Assembly (NCBI GenBank): GCA_964602995.1
Contig: CAZRTM010000002.1
Coordinates: forward strand, 47,956 to 111,955
DNA length: 64,000 nucleotides
Direction: 5' to 3'
Origin: JAAYYY01 sp964602995
GTDB lineage: Bacteria; Chloroflexota; Anaerolineae; Promineifilales; Promineifilaceae
Both the position numbers and the translations under genes were made by a program. The notes under the pieces were generated by a model. The model was given only the letters and a program-made list of their open reading frames with translations, was not told where the DNA came from and searched no databases. Every line of letters starts with the position of its first letter. The stretch's first letter is position 1. Positions 23,701-31,264 of this stretch are shown piece by piece.

Positions 23701-23846
23701 CCGTGGGCGATAGACTCTGGTAGGCCAGGCTCCAGGCCACGCGTTTCGTAAGCACGGCGCTGGATGGCTGCGCCCGCGCTCAGGAGAGCAGCCAGGGCCA
23801 GAAAGAGAAGTAGGAAGGGGAGCCAGGGGCGGCGCAATATGTTCAT
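20724..23846 (-). CDS. Glycosidase-like TIM-barrel domain fused to an O-antigen ligase/polymerase-type membrane domain
   Basis: 1040 residues in one frame. An N-terminal anchor helix (about 8-28) is followed by a clan-A glycoside-hydrolase-like barrel (about 50-340): the acid/base site reads IIWDEPN (Glu155), but the later TEWGW-type nucleophile motif reads GNWGWN (about 275-280), so the nucleophile Glu appears to be Asn. A beta-sandwich-like part (about 365-495) follows. From about 500 on there are at least ten membrane helices with the Wzy/WaaL signature loop near the end (GLDNFLYEYRGRY, then LNHPHNILLDFATRLGLLG). This suggests a ligase or polymerase for surface polysaccharide carrying its own external glycan-binding module. 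It ends a minus-strand run with a GT2 and a lipoprotein gene. Confidence 0.85.
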   Translation of the reverse strand: MNILRRPWLPFLLLFLALAALLSAGAAIQRRAYETRGLEPGLPESIAHGGVRLGLNVSLQQYDMAELDNALQQISELGVAGVKQTFYWEQPFDWEAADRIVSTVPAHGLELVVQLDGNPQDNFAPPADPAQFAQWAAEFAARYGEQLRYYIIWDEPNLTTHWGNQPVNPYEYAALLSATAAAIRTADADAVIVAAPLAPTVETGPLNLADPLYLENLYEAGAADAFDVVAGKPYGFHSGPDDRTVDQDTLNFSRVILLREVMRRHGDQDAALLAGNWGWNSLPAEWQGAPSIWGQVDAETQADYTIAALERARREWPWMGYMFLENWDPDVDASDPRRGFDVANRPAAQALAAHAPASDVAFPGFHLAQEASPAQQFDGGWRFSPEYGADISETGDTVTFHFWGTDVGLRVRRADYRARFYVTVDGQEVNALPHDGNGTALVLTSPASDEDYLSTELVARNLSPGPHTLTVTAYRGWDQWALNGFSVGYRPPATNYRLTIFALSLLGVLFLLMALYSARRVAWGPVGQRWQAIYERSSEQTRLLVTVLAAGLVALTGWLTWGEQAAGLYRRLGDAGQLAATAAAASLFYVTPYFFLYLAALIILFFLIYARPAWGLALIAFSFPFYVVPKPMLGYRFSPVEIFTLLSAAAFIASRLSSLVASVKTTMKEQGSSRLQATRHTLACYGQGLRSWPIRADAAVLALVAVATFSLFFTERLDVASNEWRTVIIEPALFYFLFRALRSSRDELWAILDAFVLGGLTVALYGLWQFAQGENVITVAGGVSRLRSVYGSPNNVALYLGRIFPFLFAMLLAGQATPRRRMAYTLFLVPVAVTILLTLSKGALFLGIPVAAAVVFLLWLRQQGRSIWPWLLAGFIAVIVALALALNVPALSERLNLQGATSLQRLNLWRASLSMFIENPVTGVGLDNFLYEYRGRYILDAAWEEPDLNHPHNILLDFATRLGLLGLLAGAWLFWELVQRLRRLPSTVSEPWKPVAFGLAGALAQTVAHGLVDHSFFLVDLAFTFYLLLATAIWLQKPES

Positions 23847-23926
23847 AGCCGCGCATCATAGCGGTTGGAACCAGGAAAGGCAATTGTGAGACACCTACGA
23901 ATTGCCAACTGCAGGCGGCCGCTGTG

Positions 23927-24718
23927 CTATGAATCCTTCATGCGCGCAATCATGCGCGCAATCCAGAGAGCGATGAAAAGCCCGGTGGCGGCGAAGAGCA
24001 AGGGGGTCAGGAGCAGTGATCGTTCCAACTGCTTGATGTCGGTCTCTTCCGGCAGACCCAGGCGGTATTTGAGCAAAGTGGCCAGCGCCGGCAGCCCGTC
24101 CAGGGGACTGAGCTTCTTGCCCTCCTCGCTGCTACGGTGGTCATAGCGGATAGGCACTTCCAGAATATCGACGCCGCGCAGGAGCAGCTTGGAGGTGATT
24201 TCAGCCTCAATCTCGAAGCGATGACTCCGTAGCGACAGCGATTGCATCAGGCGGCGGTCCACCATTTTGTAGCAAGTTTCCATGTCGCGCAGGCGTGAAC
24301 CGAACAGCAGATTGGTGAGCCAGGTGAGGAATCCATTGCCAAAGCGCATCAGAAAAGAACGTTCGCTCAGGTCGCGCACGCCATAGACGGCTCTGGCGCC
24401 CGATTGCTCGTAGGTTCGTAGCAGGGCTTCGTAATCTTCCGGATAATATTCGAGGTCGGCGTCCTGGATGATGATGACGTCACCAGTAGCATGTTCGAGG
24501 GCCGTACGGATGGCGGCGCCTTTCCCTTTGTTGTGCGGGTGGGTAAAGAGCCTTACCTCCGGTGTGACGGCCCCGCGCAGCAGGGCCACGGTCTCGTGAT
24601 CAGAGGCGTCGTCAACGACCAGTATCTCTTTCTCTACCGGAACTGCTTGAACCCGTTGTAGGAGGGCGCCGAACGTGGAGGCTTCGTTGTAGACTGGAAT
24701 GATTACCGTCAGCTTCAT
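23927..24718 (-). CDS. Family 2 glycosyltransferase (dolichyl-phosphate-mannose-synthase-like)
   Basis: Transfers a sugar from a nucleotide donor, probably to a polyprenyl-phosphate carrier at the membrane's inner face. The GT-A fold spans residues 1-225 with VIIPVYNEAS at the start, VVDDASDHET and the metal-binding DxD as IIQDADLEY. A C-terminal hydrophobic helix (about 235-255) ends in RMIARMIARMK, encoded by a 12-base tandem duplication at about 23940-23962. At 263 residues it is typical of the group that feeds GT-C enzymes. Two GT-C-type proteins are encoded within 15 kb on the plus strand. The acceptor is unknown. Confidence 0.88.
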   Translation of the reverse strand: MKLTVIIPVYNEASTFGALLQRVQAVPVEKEILVVDDASDHETVALLRGAVTPEVRLFTHPHNKGKGAAIRTALEHATGDVIIIQDADLEYYPEDYEALLRTYEQSGARAVYGVRDLSERSFLMRFGNGFLTWLTNLLFGSRLRDMETCYKMVDRRLMQSLSLRSHRFEIEAEITSKLLLRGVDILEVPIRYDHRSSEEGKKLSPLDGLPALATLLKYRLGLPEETDIKQLERSLLLTPLLFAATGLFIALWIARMIARMKDS

Positions 24719-24754
24719 GACATACTCTCTCTAGTTGATATTGATAACGTCAAA

Positions 24755-26503
24755 TCATTCATCCTCCGGGTCCAACGCTCCATTCCCAATCTGAGCATCT
24801 GGGGTGGGTAGAATCGTGCTGGGCGCTACTTCTGATTCTACTGCAGCTCCGTAGGGCGCCCAACTGGGGCGGCTGACCAGCGTATCATCCTGATTGACGC
24901 GATAGGCCTGATTACGTTCCAGGCTGAAAAGGTAAAGCGAATTATCGAAGACAAAGGCTAGATCCTGCCCGCCAGGACCCCAGGTCATGAAATGCTGCTC
25001 CAGGGAGAAGCGGCTGTTTTCGCCGATGGGCGGATAAATCTGTCTCTGATTGCTGCCATCCTGGTCCATGAGCCACAGGTTGTAAGGGCTGCGCAGACTA
25101 TCCAGAGGATTATTGGCCTTCAGAAAGGCAATCTGGCTTCGTTGTGGGGCATCCGCACCCGGTTGCCCTACAGAGGAAGCTGACCAGTGCGGGTGACTCC
25201 ACATGCCGGCCTGTTCCACAAAGGGTAGAACAACGCCGGTCTCCAGATCGGCGACGCGGATCTCAAAGAGCATTGCCTCTTCACTGGCGCCGGCGTGGCT
25301 GCTAAACGCCAGATAGCGCCCCTGGGGACCCCAGGTCAGGGTTGGCACCCATACCCAGTCGGCGCGTGTATTGAACTCGGTAAAGGTGTGCAGTTGAATC
25401 CGCCGTTCATCGGCCACGTTGGTTCCCAGGTCGATGACGCCAACTTCATCGGCGTAAGCATAGGCGATGTGGCGCCCATCAGGCGACCAGGAGAAATTGC
25501 CACCCCACCAGCCATAGGTGGCCGGATAGGCTTCAATGATCTGGCGCGGATTGAAGGGGAAGGCCTCGTTCTCAAATACGTTGGCGACCCACAGATCGTT
25601 GTTGGCTTCCCAGCCCGGCGGCTGGTCCACGGGGTTGCCAGTCGTATAGGCGATTTCCATAGACGCGACGAGCGAAGGGTTCCACTCTGCCCATAGGACA
25701 TTCTCGATGCCCAACGGACGCGGCTCTGCGCCGCTTTCCGTGCTTAAGAGCCAGAGGCTGTTGTTAAAGGAACCTGTGTCGGACATCACCTGTGTGTAGA
25801 GCAGAAAGTTGCCATTGGGCGAGAGCTGGAAAACACGACCATCCAGGCGCCCATCAACGTTCAGTTGCTCAGGGAAGAGGGTGGAGCCGCGTAAAAGGAG
25901 GGCATTGCCGCCGCTGTTATAGGCAATTACACCCTCAAAGGAGAGGTCCCCAGGCGAGCTACCGACGCCGATCATCACAATCTCGTCCTGGGCTTCTTCC
26001 AGCACTGTGACCTGTGTCTGTTGCCGCTCCACTTCCACGCCGTCGTGGAAGACGGTGCGCACAGTGATTTCCTGCAATCCATTGTGGCCGCCCTGGACGA
26101 TGCGCGGGGGATCGTCGGCATCCATCGTTTCGCTGCGCACCAGCTTGCGCTCGAACGGCAGGCTTTCTTCGATTACCTCAATTTTTTCCGTCACGCGTAC
26201 CACGCTGACGGCCAACCCTTCGCTTAACGGTGTGAAAGGGGGAGGGGATACTTGATCGGTTTCGGCAACGGTTACGCCGGCTTCTGCGAGGAGCTCGCGC
26301 ACGTTTGTTGCTTCCGTGGTGAGGTTATAAGTTTCCCCTTCCACTGTCAGCGACACCTGTAGCGGATCGCGACTGCTTACAGAGGGAGGTTGGACGGAAC
26401 ATGCTGTGGTCAGGAGCAGCAGCAACGACGCCAGCAAGACCGGCCAGCAACAAACTGGCGCGCCACGCCAACGGCGCTTACCTGTCCACTTGCCGATCTT
26501 CAT
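24755..26503 (-). CDS. Lipoprotein with DUF348 and G5 domains and a TolB/WD40-like beta-propeller
   Basis: Exported lipoprotein of 582 residues. The signal segment ends in a lipobox (LLTTACS, Cys35). A DUF348 ubiquitin-like domain follows (about 46-105, VRELLAEAGVTVAETDQV), then a G5 domain (about 105-175, KIEVIEESLPFERK... EVERQQTQVTVLEEA), both known from RpfB and streptococcal surface proteins as peptidoglycan- or glycan-associated modules. The remainder (about 185-560) is propeller-like, with WSPDGRHIAYAY, LTWGPQGRYLAFSS and MTWGPGGQDLAFVF blades. No catalytic motif is visible. The combination suggests a cell-wall-bound sensor or scaffold; I do not know a described protein with this order. 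Confidence 0.85.
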   Translation of the reverse strand: MKIGKWTGKRRWRGAPVCCWPVLLASLLLLLTTACSVQPPSVSSRDPLQVSLTVEGETYNLTTEATNVRELLAEAGVTVAETDQVSPPPFTPLSEGLAVSVVRVTEKIEVIEESLPFERKLVRSETMDADDPPRIVQGGHNGLQEITVRTVFHDGVEVERQQTQVTVLEEAQDEIVMIGVGSSPGDLSFEGVIAYNSGGNALLLRGSTLFPEQLNVDGRLDGRVFQLSPNGNFLLYTQVMSDTGSFNNSLWLLSTESGAEPRPLGIENVLWAEWNPSLVASMEIAYTTGNPVDQPPGWEANNDLWVANVFENEAFPFNPRQIIEAYPATYGWWGGNFSWSPDGRHIAYAYADEVGVIDLGTNVADERRIQLHTFTEFNTRADWVWVPTLTWGPQGRYLAFSSHAGASEEAMLFEIRVADLETGVVLPFVEQAGMWSHPHWSASSVGQPGADAPQRSQIAFLKANNPLDSLRSPYNLWLMDQDGSNQRQIYPPIGENSRFSLEQHFMTWGPGGQDLAFVFDNSLYLFSLERNQAYRVNQDDTLVSRPSWAPYGAAVESEVAPSTILPTPDAQIGNGALDPEDE

Positions 26504-26538
26504 ATTTCTCCGGCTATCCTCTTTGGTTGGATAGTAAT

Positions 26539-26853
26539 TCAGGCCTCTTTCCAGAGCTTGCTAATTTCGGGCGGGAGCGCTTCGGCCACTTTCTTCTCCA
26601 GATCGGAGTCAATCATCTGTTTCAGTCCGCCGAATACGGCCAGAATTGGATAGTAGGCGAAATCGGCGTCTGTGTTGCCGCTGCGTCGCGCTGACGCTTT
26701 CTGGAACTCTTCCCGGCTCAGATTCTGATTTCTGAAGTGAACAAGCCAGAAGACACGTGTGAGTGAATGAGCCAACTCTTCGGGCAGGGCTTTCGCCAGC
26801 TCCTTCTTCGTTCTGCGGTCCAGCGTCAGTCCCAATGTTCGTAAGATACCATC
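26539..26853 (-). CDS. DUF2267-like protein (N-terminus lost in assembly gap)
   Basis: The C-terminal 104 residues of a helical protein. Two similar halves, each ending in a Leu-Pro-Pro/Glu-Glu turn (KALPEELAHSL and EALPPEISKLW), with LGLTLDRRTKKELA and LKQMIDSDLEKKVAEA helices, match the DUF2267 pattern of paired helical repeats. The start lies in or beyond the gap. The sequence on the far side, although in frame, does not look like coding sequence. Function of the family is unknown. The gene is likely transcribed divergently from ctc. Confidence 0.6.
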   Translation of the reverse strand, partial: DGILRTLGLTLDRRTKKELAKALPEELAHSLTRVFWLVHFRNQNLSREEFQKASARRSGNTDADFAYYPILAVFGGLKQMIDSDLEKKVAEALPPEISKLWKEA

Positions 26854-26953
26854 NNNNNNNNNNNNNNNNNNNNNNNNNNNNNNNNNNNNNNNNNNNNNNN
26901 NNNNNNNNNNNNNNNNNNNNNNNNNNNNNNNNNNNNNNNNNNNNNNNNNNNNN
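26854..26953. other. Assembly gap (100 N)
   Basis: A placeholder run of 100 N that removes the start of the DUF2267-like gene and possibly its promoter. Confidence 0.95.
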
Positions 26954-26990
26954 GCCGCAATAAGCGCGAAGTAAAAAACCCACACTGGCT

Positions 26991-27018
26991 TTGACGTTAC
27001 GGCATAAATTGTTATACT
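26991..27018 (+). promoter_or_regulatory. Upstream promoter of the L25/Ctc gene
   Basis: TTGACG (26991-26996), 16-base spacer, TATACT (27013-27018): one mismatch in each hexamer. It lies about 95 bases before the start codon. Confidence 0.6.
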
Positions 27019-27043
27019 ACTCTGTCTGGTGTTTACCAAACGT

Positions 27044-27072
27044 TTAGCAACGCTTTATACTATACGTATAAT
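27044..27072 (+). promoter_or_regulatory. Proximal promoter of the L25/Ctc gene
   Basis: TTAGCA (27044-27049), 17-base spacer, perfect TATAAT (27067-27072), about 40 bases before the ATG. With the upstream pair it forms a tandem promoter arrangement, common for ribosomal or stress genes. Confidence 0.6.
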
Positions 27073-27113
27073 ACCGAGATTTGCACTTGAAAGACCAGGA
27101 TTGAGGTAAATTT

Positions 27114-27782
27114 ATGGCCGAGCGAGTAACATTTAACGCGGAGACGCGTTCTCTTTTTGGAAAAAAGACGAAGAAGCTGCGCCGTGAGGGGATGGTCCCA
27201 GCAGTTGTTTACGGGCAGCGGGATCCGCTTCATATTCAGGTGGACCGGATACCACTACGTCGCGCCCTGCGCCAGGCGGGCACCAACGAGCTGATTGATA
27301 TCTCTGTGGACGGCAAGGTGGTGACCGTGCTGGCGCGTGATATTCAGCAACATGCCACCCGGGGCGATGTCATTCATGTTGACTTCTTTGAAGTCGATAT
27401 GGCTGAAACCATCATCGCCGAGGTCCCGCTGGTGTTCAGCGGCGAGACTGATTCTGAGCTGCAGGCATTGGGACAGGTGACCCAGATTTTGCACTCCGTT
27501 GAAATCGAGTGTCTGCCGGGCGACCTCGTCTCTGAGCTGGAGGTCGATATCAGCGCCATCACGGCGCCGGACCACGTCATTTATGCCGGCGACGTGCCGT
27601 TGCCGGAAGGCCTCACCCTTATCACCGACCCTGAAACAGCAGTAACCAGTTTCGATTACTTCCGCGAAGAGGAAGAAGAGGAAGACGAGGATATGCTGTT
27701 CGCGCCAGCCGCCGACGAGGTGGAAGTTATTGGCCGCGGTGCGGACGAGGAAGAAGAGGCAGCCGAAGGCGACGAAGGTTAA
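27114..27782 (+). CDS. rplY: 50S ribosomal protein L25 / general stress protein Ctc
   Basis: 5S rRNA-binding protein of the long, two-domain (TL5/Ctc) kind, 222 residues. The N-terminal L25 domain (1-92) shows the GKKTKKLRREGMVPAVVYG motif and ends with HVDFFEVD. The beta domain (about 95-185) carries the CTC-type motif near IECLPGDLVSELEVDIS. The tail is strongly acidic (residues 187-222, many Glu/Asp). The start codon follows GAGGT. It is separated from the GT-C gene by a terminator. In Bacillus the homologue is stress-induced; the two promoter candidates would fit dual control. Confidence 0.95.
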   Translation: MAERVTFNAETRSLFGKKTKKLRREGMVPAVVYGQRDPLHIQVDRIPLRRALRQAGTNELIDISVDGKVVTVLARDIQQHATRGDVIHVDFFEVDMAETIIAEVPLVFSGETDSELQALGQVTQILHSVEIECLPGDLVSELEVDISAITAPDHVIYAGDVPLPEGLTLITDPETAVTSFDYFREEEEEEDEDMLFAPAADEVEVIGRGADEEEEAAEGDEG

Positions 27783-27838
27783 CGCTCCTTCTGCCTGGCA
27801 TCCGGCAGGGTTGCCAGCCGAAAATCGATTTGGATCAG

Positions 27839-27866
27839 AGGCCGGACAGTTATGCCGGCCTTTTTT
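27839..27866 (+). terminator. Intrinsic terminator after the L25/Ctc gene
   Basis: AGGCCGG (27839-27845) pairs with CCGGCCT (27855-27861) across a nine-base loop, followed by TTTTT. Confidence 0.8.
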
Positions 27867-27924
27867 CTATCCTCTGTGGCCTGGGTAGATAACGTATGCT
27901 GATTGCGATTTACAGGAGTCGCCT

Positions 27925-29667
27925 GTGCTAAGGAAGAGGCGGCATCACATAGCACTTATCGCCATCCTGTTGCTGGCGGCCATCCTCAGGCTGACCGGTC
28001 TCGACTGGGACGGGTATGAGCATTATCACCCCGATGAGCGCTATATTCTGTGGGTCGCCACAACCATTGAATTCCCAGACGATGGCTCTACGGCGTTTGC
28101 TCCCCATCGCTCGTCCTTCAACCCCTTCTATTGGCCGCCCGATGCTGCCAGTGAAGGGATTGAGGTGCTCCAGGACCAGCCGCGCAACTTTGCCTATGGG
28201 CACCTTCCGCTCTATATAGGCGTGGCAGGGACCAGGGTGGTGGAACGGATCGCACCGGCCATTCGGGATGCGTTGCCGCAATCATGGCTGCTTACCCAGG
28301 ACATTCTGAACGCGGCTGGACATAGCGAGTTTGTGCATCTGGCGCCGGTGACGCGAGCGCTGACGGCGCTGGTGGACGTTGTGACAGTGTTGTTGGTTTT
28401 CCTCTTGGGGCGCCAACTGTTTGGAACCGGCGCTGGCCTGCTGGCAGCGGCGTTTCTGGCCCTCAATGTCATGCACATTCAGTTGGCCCACTTCTTCGCC
28501 GTGGACCCTTANNNNNNNNNNNNNNNNNNNNNNNNNNNNNNNNNNNNNNNNNNNNNNNNNNNNNNNNNNNNNNNNNNNNNNNNNNNNNNNNNNNNNNNNN
28601 NNNNNNNNNNNAGCATGGTACGCGGCGGAAGTGCGTTTCCCTTTACCCGGCAATACAGCAACACATTGTCCTTCGTCTACCCCTTGTTGATGCAGGTGCG
28701 CTGGGGCATGGGGCCTTTGCTGGGTCTGGCGGCGGTAGCCGGTTTTGGCTGGGCCATCTGGCGCGGCGTCAGGCACGTGGTGCGCCGGTGGCGTGGGGCT
28801 GTCACCCGGGAAGGGGCTACCGCCTTCGGGCCGGAGCTGGTGCTCCTCTCCTGGACAGTGCCTTACTTCCTGGTGACCGGCAGCTTCTTTGTGAAGTTTA
28901 TGCGCTACATGCAGCCCCTGACGCCGTTTCTCATGATTTATGCGGCGGCGTTCTTGCTTGCGATCCGTATCCGCTGGCTGCGAGCGCTTACCGTGGGCCT
29001 GGTGGTGTTGGGAACGGCGCTTTATGCGCTGGCCTTCATCAATATGTATGGGGAACCGCATCCCTGGCTGAACGCATCGCGTTGGATCTTTGAAAACGCA
29101 CCGCGTGGCTCTTTGCTACTCAGCGAAAAGTGGGACGATCCTCTGCCGAGCAGCCTGGAGGTGGATGGTGCGAGTTACAGCCGGCGAATATACGAGTATG
29201 AAGAGCAGGATTGGCTGGGCGGCGTTGGGGAAAGAGATGACCTTACGAAACTGAGTGTTAACCTCAGCCACCTGGCGCAGGCCGATTACCTGGTGCTATC
29301 GTCAGCCCGCGGGCATGCGGTGATTCCTGATCTGCCTGACCTCTACCCTTTGTCGAGCCAGTATTACCAACTGTTGTTCTCGGGGCGCCTTGGTTACGAG
29401 GTTGTCTATGTCGATAATCGCAGCCCGAAGCTGGGTCCATTGACTATCTGGCCCGAGCGGTTCGCGAACGAGGCGCTAGACCCACCGCCGCAGGTCACCA
29501 CATTCCTGGAGTCCGCGCCGCGTATCACGTTTGGCCCTGCCGATGAGAGCTTTACCGTATATGATCAGCCTCTGCCAATCATCTTTGAAAATAGAGGACA
29601 ACTGACGGTTGAAGAGATGTTGGCCCAATTCCAGCTAGATGAGCAACCGGCAGCAGTCGAGGAGTAA
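27925..29667 (+). CDS. GT-C glycosyltransferase (family 39/ArnT-like membrane protein), interrupted by an assembly gap
   Basis: Polytopic enzyme expected to transfer a sugar from a polyprenyl-phosphate donor outside the membrane. The GTG at 27925 follows AGGAG. After the first helix, the catalytic external loop has HPDERY (about 38-43), the GT-C acidic motif. Helices continue to about 195 (LNVMHIQLAHFFAVDP), where the 100-N gap begins. After the gap the sequence resumes at MVRGGSAFPFTRQY with further helices and a soluble C-terminal part. Related proteins have many more residues between these points, so the real gap is probably larger than 100 bases. That the frame stays open across it may be chance. 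The 3' end overlaps the next gene by 29 bases. Confidence 0.85.
   Translation: MLRKRRHHIALIAILLLAAILRLTGLDWDGYEHYHPDERYILWVATTIEFPDDGSTAFAPHRSSFNPFYWPPDAASEGIEVLQDQPRNFAYGHLPLYIGVAGTRVVERIAPAIRDALPQSWLLTQDILNAAGHSEFVHLAPVTRALTALVDVVTVLLVFLLGRQLFGTGAGLLAAAFLALNVMHIQLAHFFAVDPXXXXXXXXXXXXXXXXXXXXXXXXXXXXXXXXXXSMVRGGSAFPFTRQYSNTLSFVYPLLMQVRWGMGPLLGLAAVAGFGWAIWRGVRHVVRRWRGAVTREGATAFGPELVLLSWTVPYFLVTGSFFVKFMRYMQPLTPFLMIYAAAFLLAIRIRWLRALTVGLVVLGTALYALAFINMYGEPHPWLNASRWIFENAPRGSLLLSEKWDDPLPSSLEVDGASYSRRIYEYEEQDWLGGVGERDDLTKLSVNLSHLAQADYLVLSSARGHAVIPDLPDLYPLSSQYYQLLFSGRLGYEVVYVDNRSPKLGPLTIWPERFANEALDPPPQVTTFLESAPRITFGPADESFTVYDQPLPIIFENRGQLTVEEMLAQFQLDEQPAAVEE
28512..28611. other. Assembly gap (100 N) inside the GT-C gene
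   Basis: A placeholder gap inside a coding sequence. By comparison with the usual length of this membrane family, several hundred bases are probably missing; this is an estimate. Confidence 0.95.
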
Positions 29668-31228
29668 GATTATTAGCAGGCGTTATCTCTTTTTTACCGT
29701 TTTTATCGGGGGCATGACCACTCTGGCTGTCGAATTCACGACCAGCCGCATGTTGCAGACTGTCTACGGCACATCGAATATCGTCTGGGCCAACGTCATT
29801 GGTCTGGTGCTTCTGTTTCTGACCGCCGGCTATTTCCTGGGCGGCTGGCTGGCCGACCGCCATCCGTCGCCGCGCCTCTTCTATGGCCTGGTGGCAGTGG
29901 CCGGGGCCACGAGCATCTTCTTCTTGTTGCTGACCAGCGTGTTGTTGAAGACGGCGGCCACAGCAATGGCCACGGTCAATGTGGGCGCGGTTCTCAGCTC
30001 ACTGGTGGCAGTCGTGTTTGCCCTGGCTGTGCCGGTGACGTTGCTGGGGTGTGTCTCGCCATTTGCCATCCGCCTGGGCGTGCGCAACGTCAACGAGGCC
30101 GGGCGCATCAGCGGGCGCATCTACGCCGTGTCCACGTGGGGCAGCCTGTTGGGTACGTACCTGCCGGTGCTCATCGTCATTCCGCTGGCCGGTTCGCGCG
30201 TGACAGCGATCCTCTTTGGCAGCCTGCTCTTGCTGGTGGGGCTTGCCGGGTTGTGGCAAACCGACCGCCGCGCAACATTCAATGCCGCTCTGTTGGCATT
30301 GCTGCTCGTTCCTGTTGGGCTGGCCTGGGGACGAGGTTCGATCAAGTCCTATCCGGGGCAAATTTATGAAACGGAATCGGCCTATAACTATATTCAAGTT
30401 GTACGCCAGGATGACTGCAACTACCTGTTGTTGAACGAAGGCCAGGCTTATCACTCCTATTATTGTGATGGCGGACGCGTACCGCGCATATCAGTATGGA
30501 GCATTATGTTGGCCGCCCCTTATTTCAACGAGGTGGTCGACGACACACCGGTAGAGAAGATGGCGGTGGTGGGCCTGGCAGCGGGAACGATTCCCAAACA
30601 GTTCACGCGCGTGTTCGGACCGGTGGCCGTGGATGGTATTGAGCTAGACCCGAAAATTATCGAAGTGGGCCGCGAATATTTTGCATTGCAGGAGCCAAAT
30701 ATCAATACAATCGTCGGCGATGGCCGCTATCAGTTGAACCGGCTTGCTGGTGGCTACGATTTAATCACCATTGACGCCTACAAAGTGCCCTATATTCCCT
30801 GGCACCTGACGACACAGGAGTATTTTCAGGAAGTCCACGACCAGTTGGATGAGGATGGCGTGGTAGCAGTTAATGTGGGACGCGTCCCCCGCGACCGGCG
30901 GCTGGTGCAGGCGATGACGGCGACAATGCAGACGGTGTTTGCCAGCGTCCATGCCATCGACGTGCCTGGCTCCCTGAATACCATTCTGGTGGCCACGGTA
31001 CAGCCGACTACGGCGAGTAATTTGCAGCAAAACCTGGACCAACTGCAATCGAGCGATCCGCTTCTGCGCGAGGTATTGGAGACGGCCGTGGCCAATCTGA
31101 CGCCTGCAACCGCTTCAGATGTCATATTTACAGACGCTCGCGCTCCGGTGGAGAGCATTGTTGATTCTCTGGTACTCCGTTATCTTCTGGAGGAGGGACC
31201 GGGTGGATTACCCGGTCTGGGTGGCTGA
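29639..31228 (+). CDS. Fused MFS-like membrane domain / spermidine-synthase-like domain protein
   Basis: 529 residues. The N-terminal half (about 15-235) has seven or so membrane helices with an MFS-like GYFLGGWLADRHPSPR motif. The C-terminal half (about 250-500) is a Rossmann aminopropyltransferase-like domain: VVGLAAGTIPKQF replaces the usual GGGxG loop, followed by the acidic VDGIELDPKIIEVG, GDGRYQL and TIDAYKVPYIPWHLTTQEYF. The fold is secure; polyamine synthesis is not, because these membrane-fused homologues often lack proof of activity. The start lies within the end of the GT-C gene, suggesting coupled expression, and a Lit-like gene follows after 36 bases. Confidence 0.88.
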   Translation: MSNRQQSRSKIISRRYLFFTVFIGGMTTLAVEFTTSRMLQTVYGTSNIVWANVIGLVLLFLTAGYFLGGWLADRHPSPRLFYGLVAVAGATSIFFLLLTSVLLKTAATAMATVNVGAVLSSLVAVVFALAVPVTLLGCVSPFAIRLGVRNVNEAGRISGRIYAVSTWGSLLGTYLPVLIVIPLAGSRVTAILFGSLLLLVGLAGLWQTDRRATFNAALLALLLVPVGLAWGRGSIKSYPGQIYETESAYNYIQVVRQDDCNYLLLNEGQAYHSYYCDGGRVPRISVWSIMLAAPYFNEVVDDTPVEKMAVVGLAAGTIPKQFTRVFGPVAVDGIELDPKIIEVGREYFALQEPNINTIVGDGRYQLNRLAGGYDLITIDAYKVPYIPWHLTTQEYFQEVHDQLDEDGVVAVNVGRVPRDRRLVQAMTATMQTVFASVHAIDVPGSLNTILVATVQPTTASNLQQNLDQLQSSDPLLREVLETAVANLTPATASDVIFTDARAPVESIVDSLVLRYLLEEGPGGLPGLGG

Positions 31229-31264
31229 GTGTAGCATTGAGGATGTGAAGAAGAGGAGGTTTAG

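Noticed and set aside
26954..27039. N-terminal coding part of the DUF2267-like gene beyond the gap
   Set aside because: The translated residues do not look like the family, and the same bases hold a good plus-strand promoter for ctc.
29639..31228. Straight assignment as spermidine synthase (speE)
   Set aside because: The glycine-rich loop is altered and the domain is membrane-fused; no speD or other polyamine gene is nearby.
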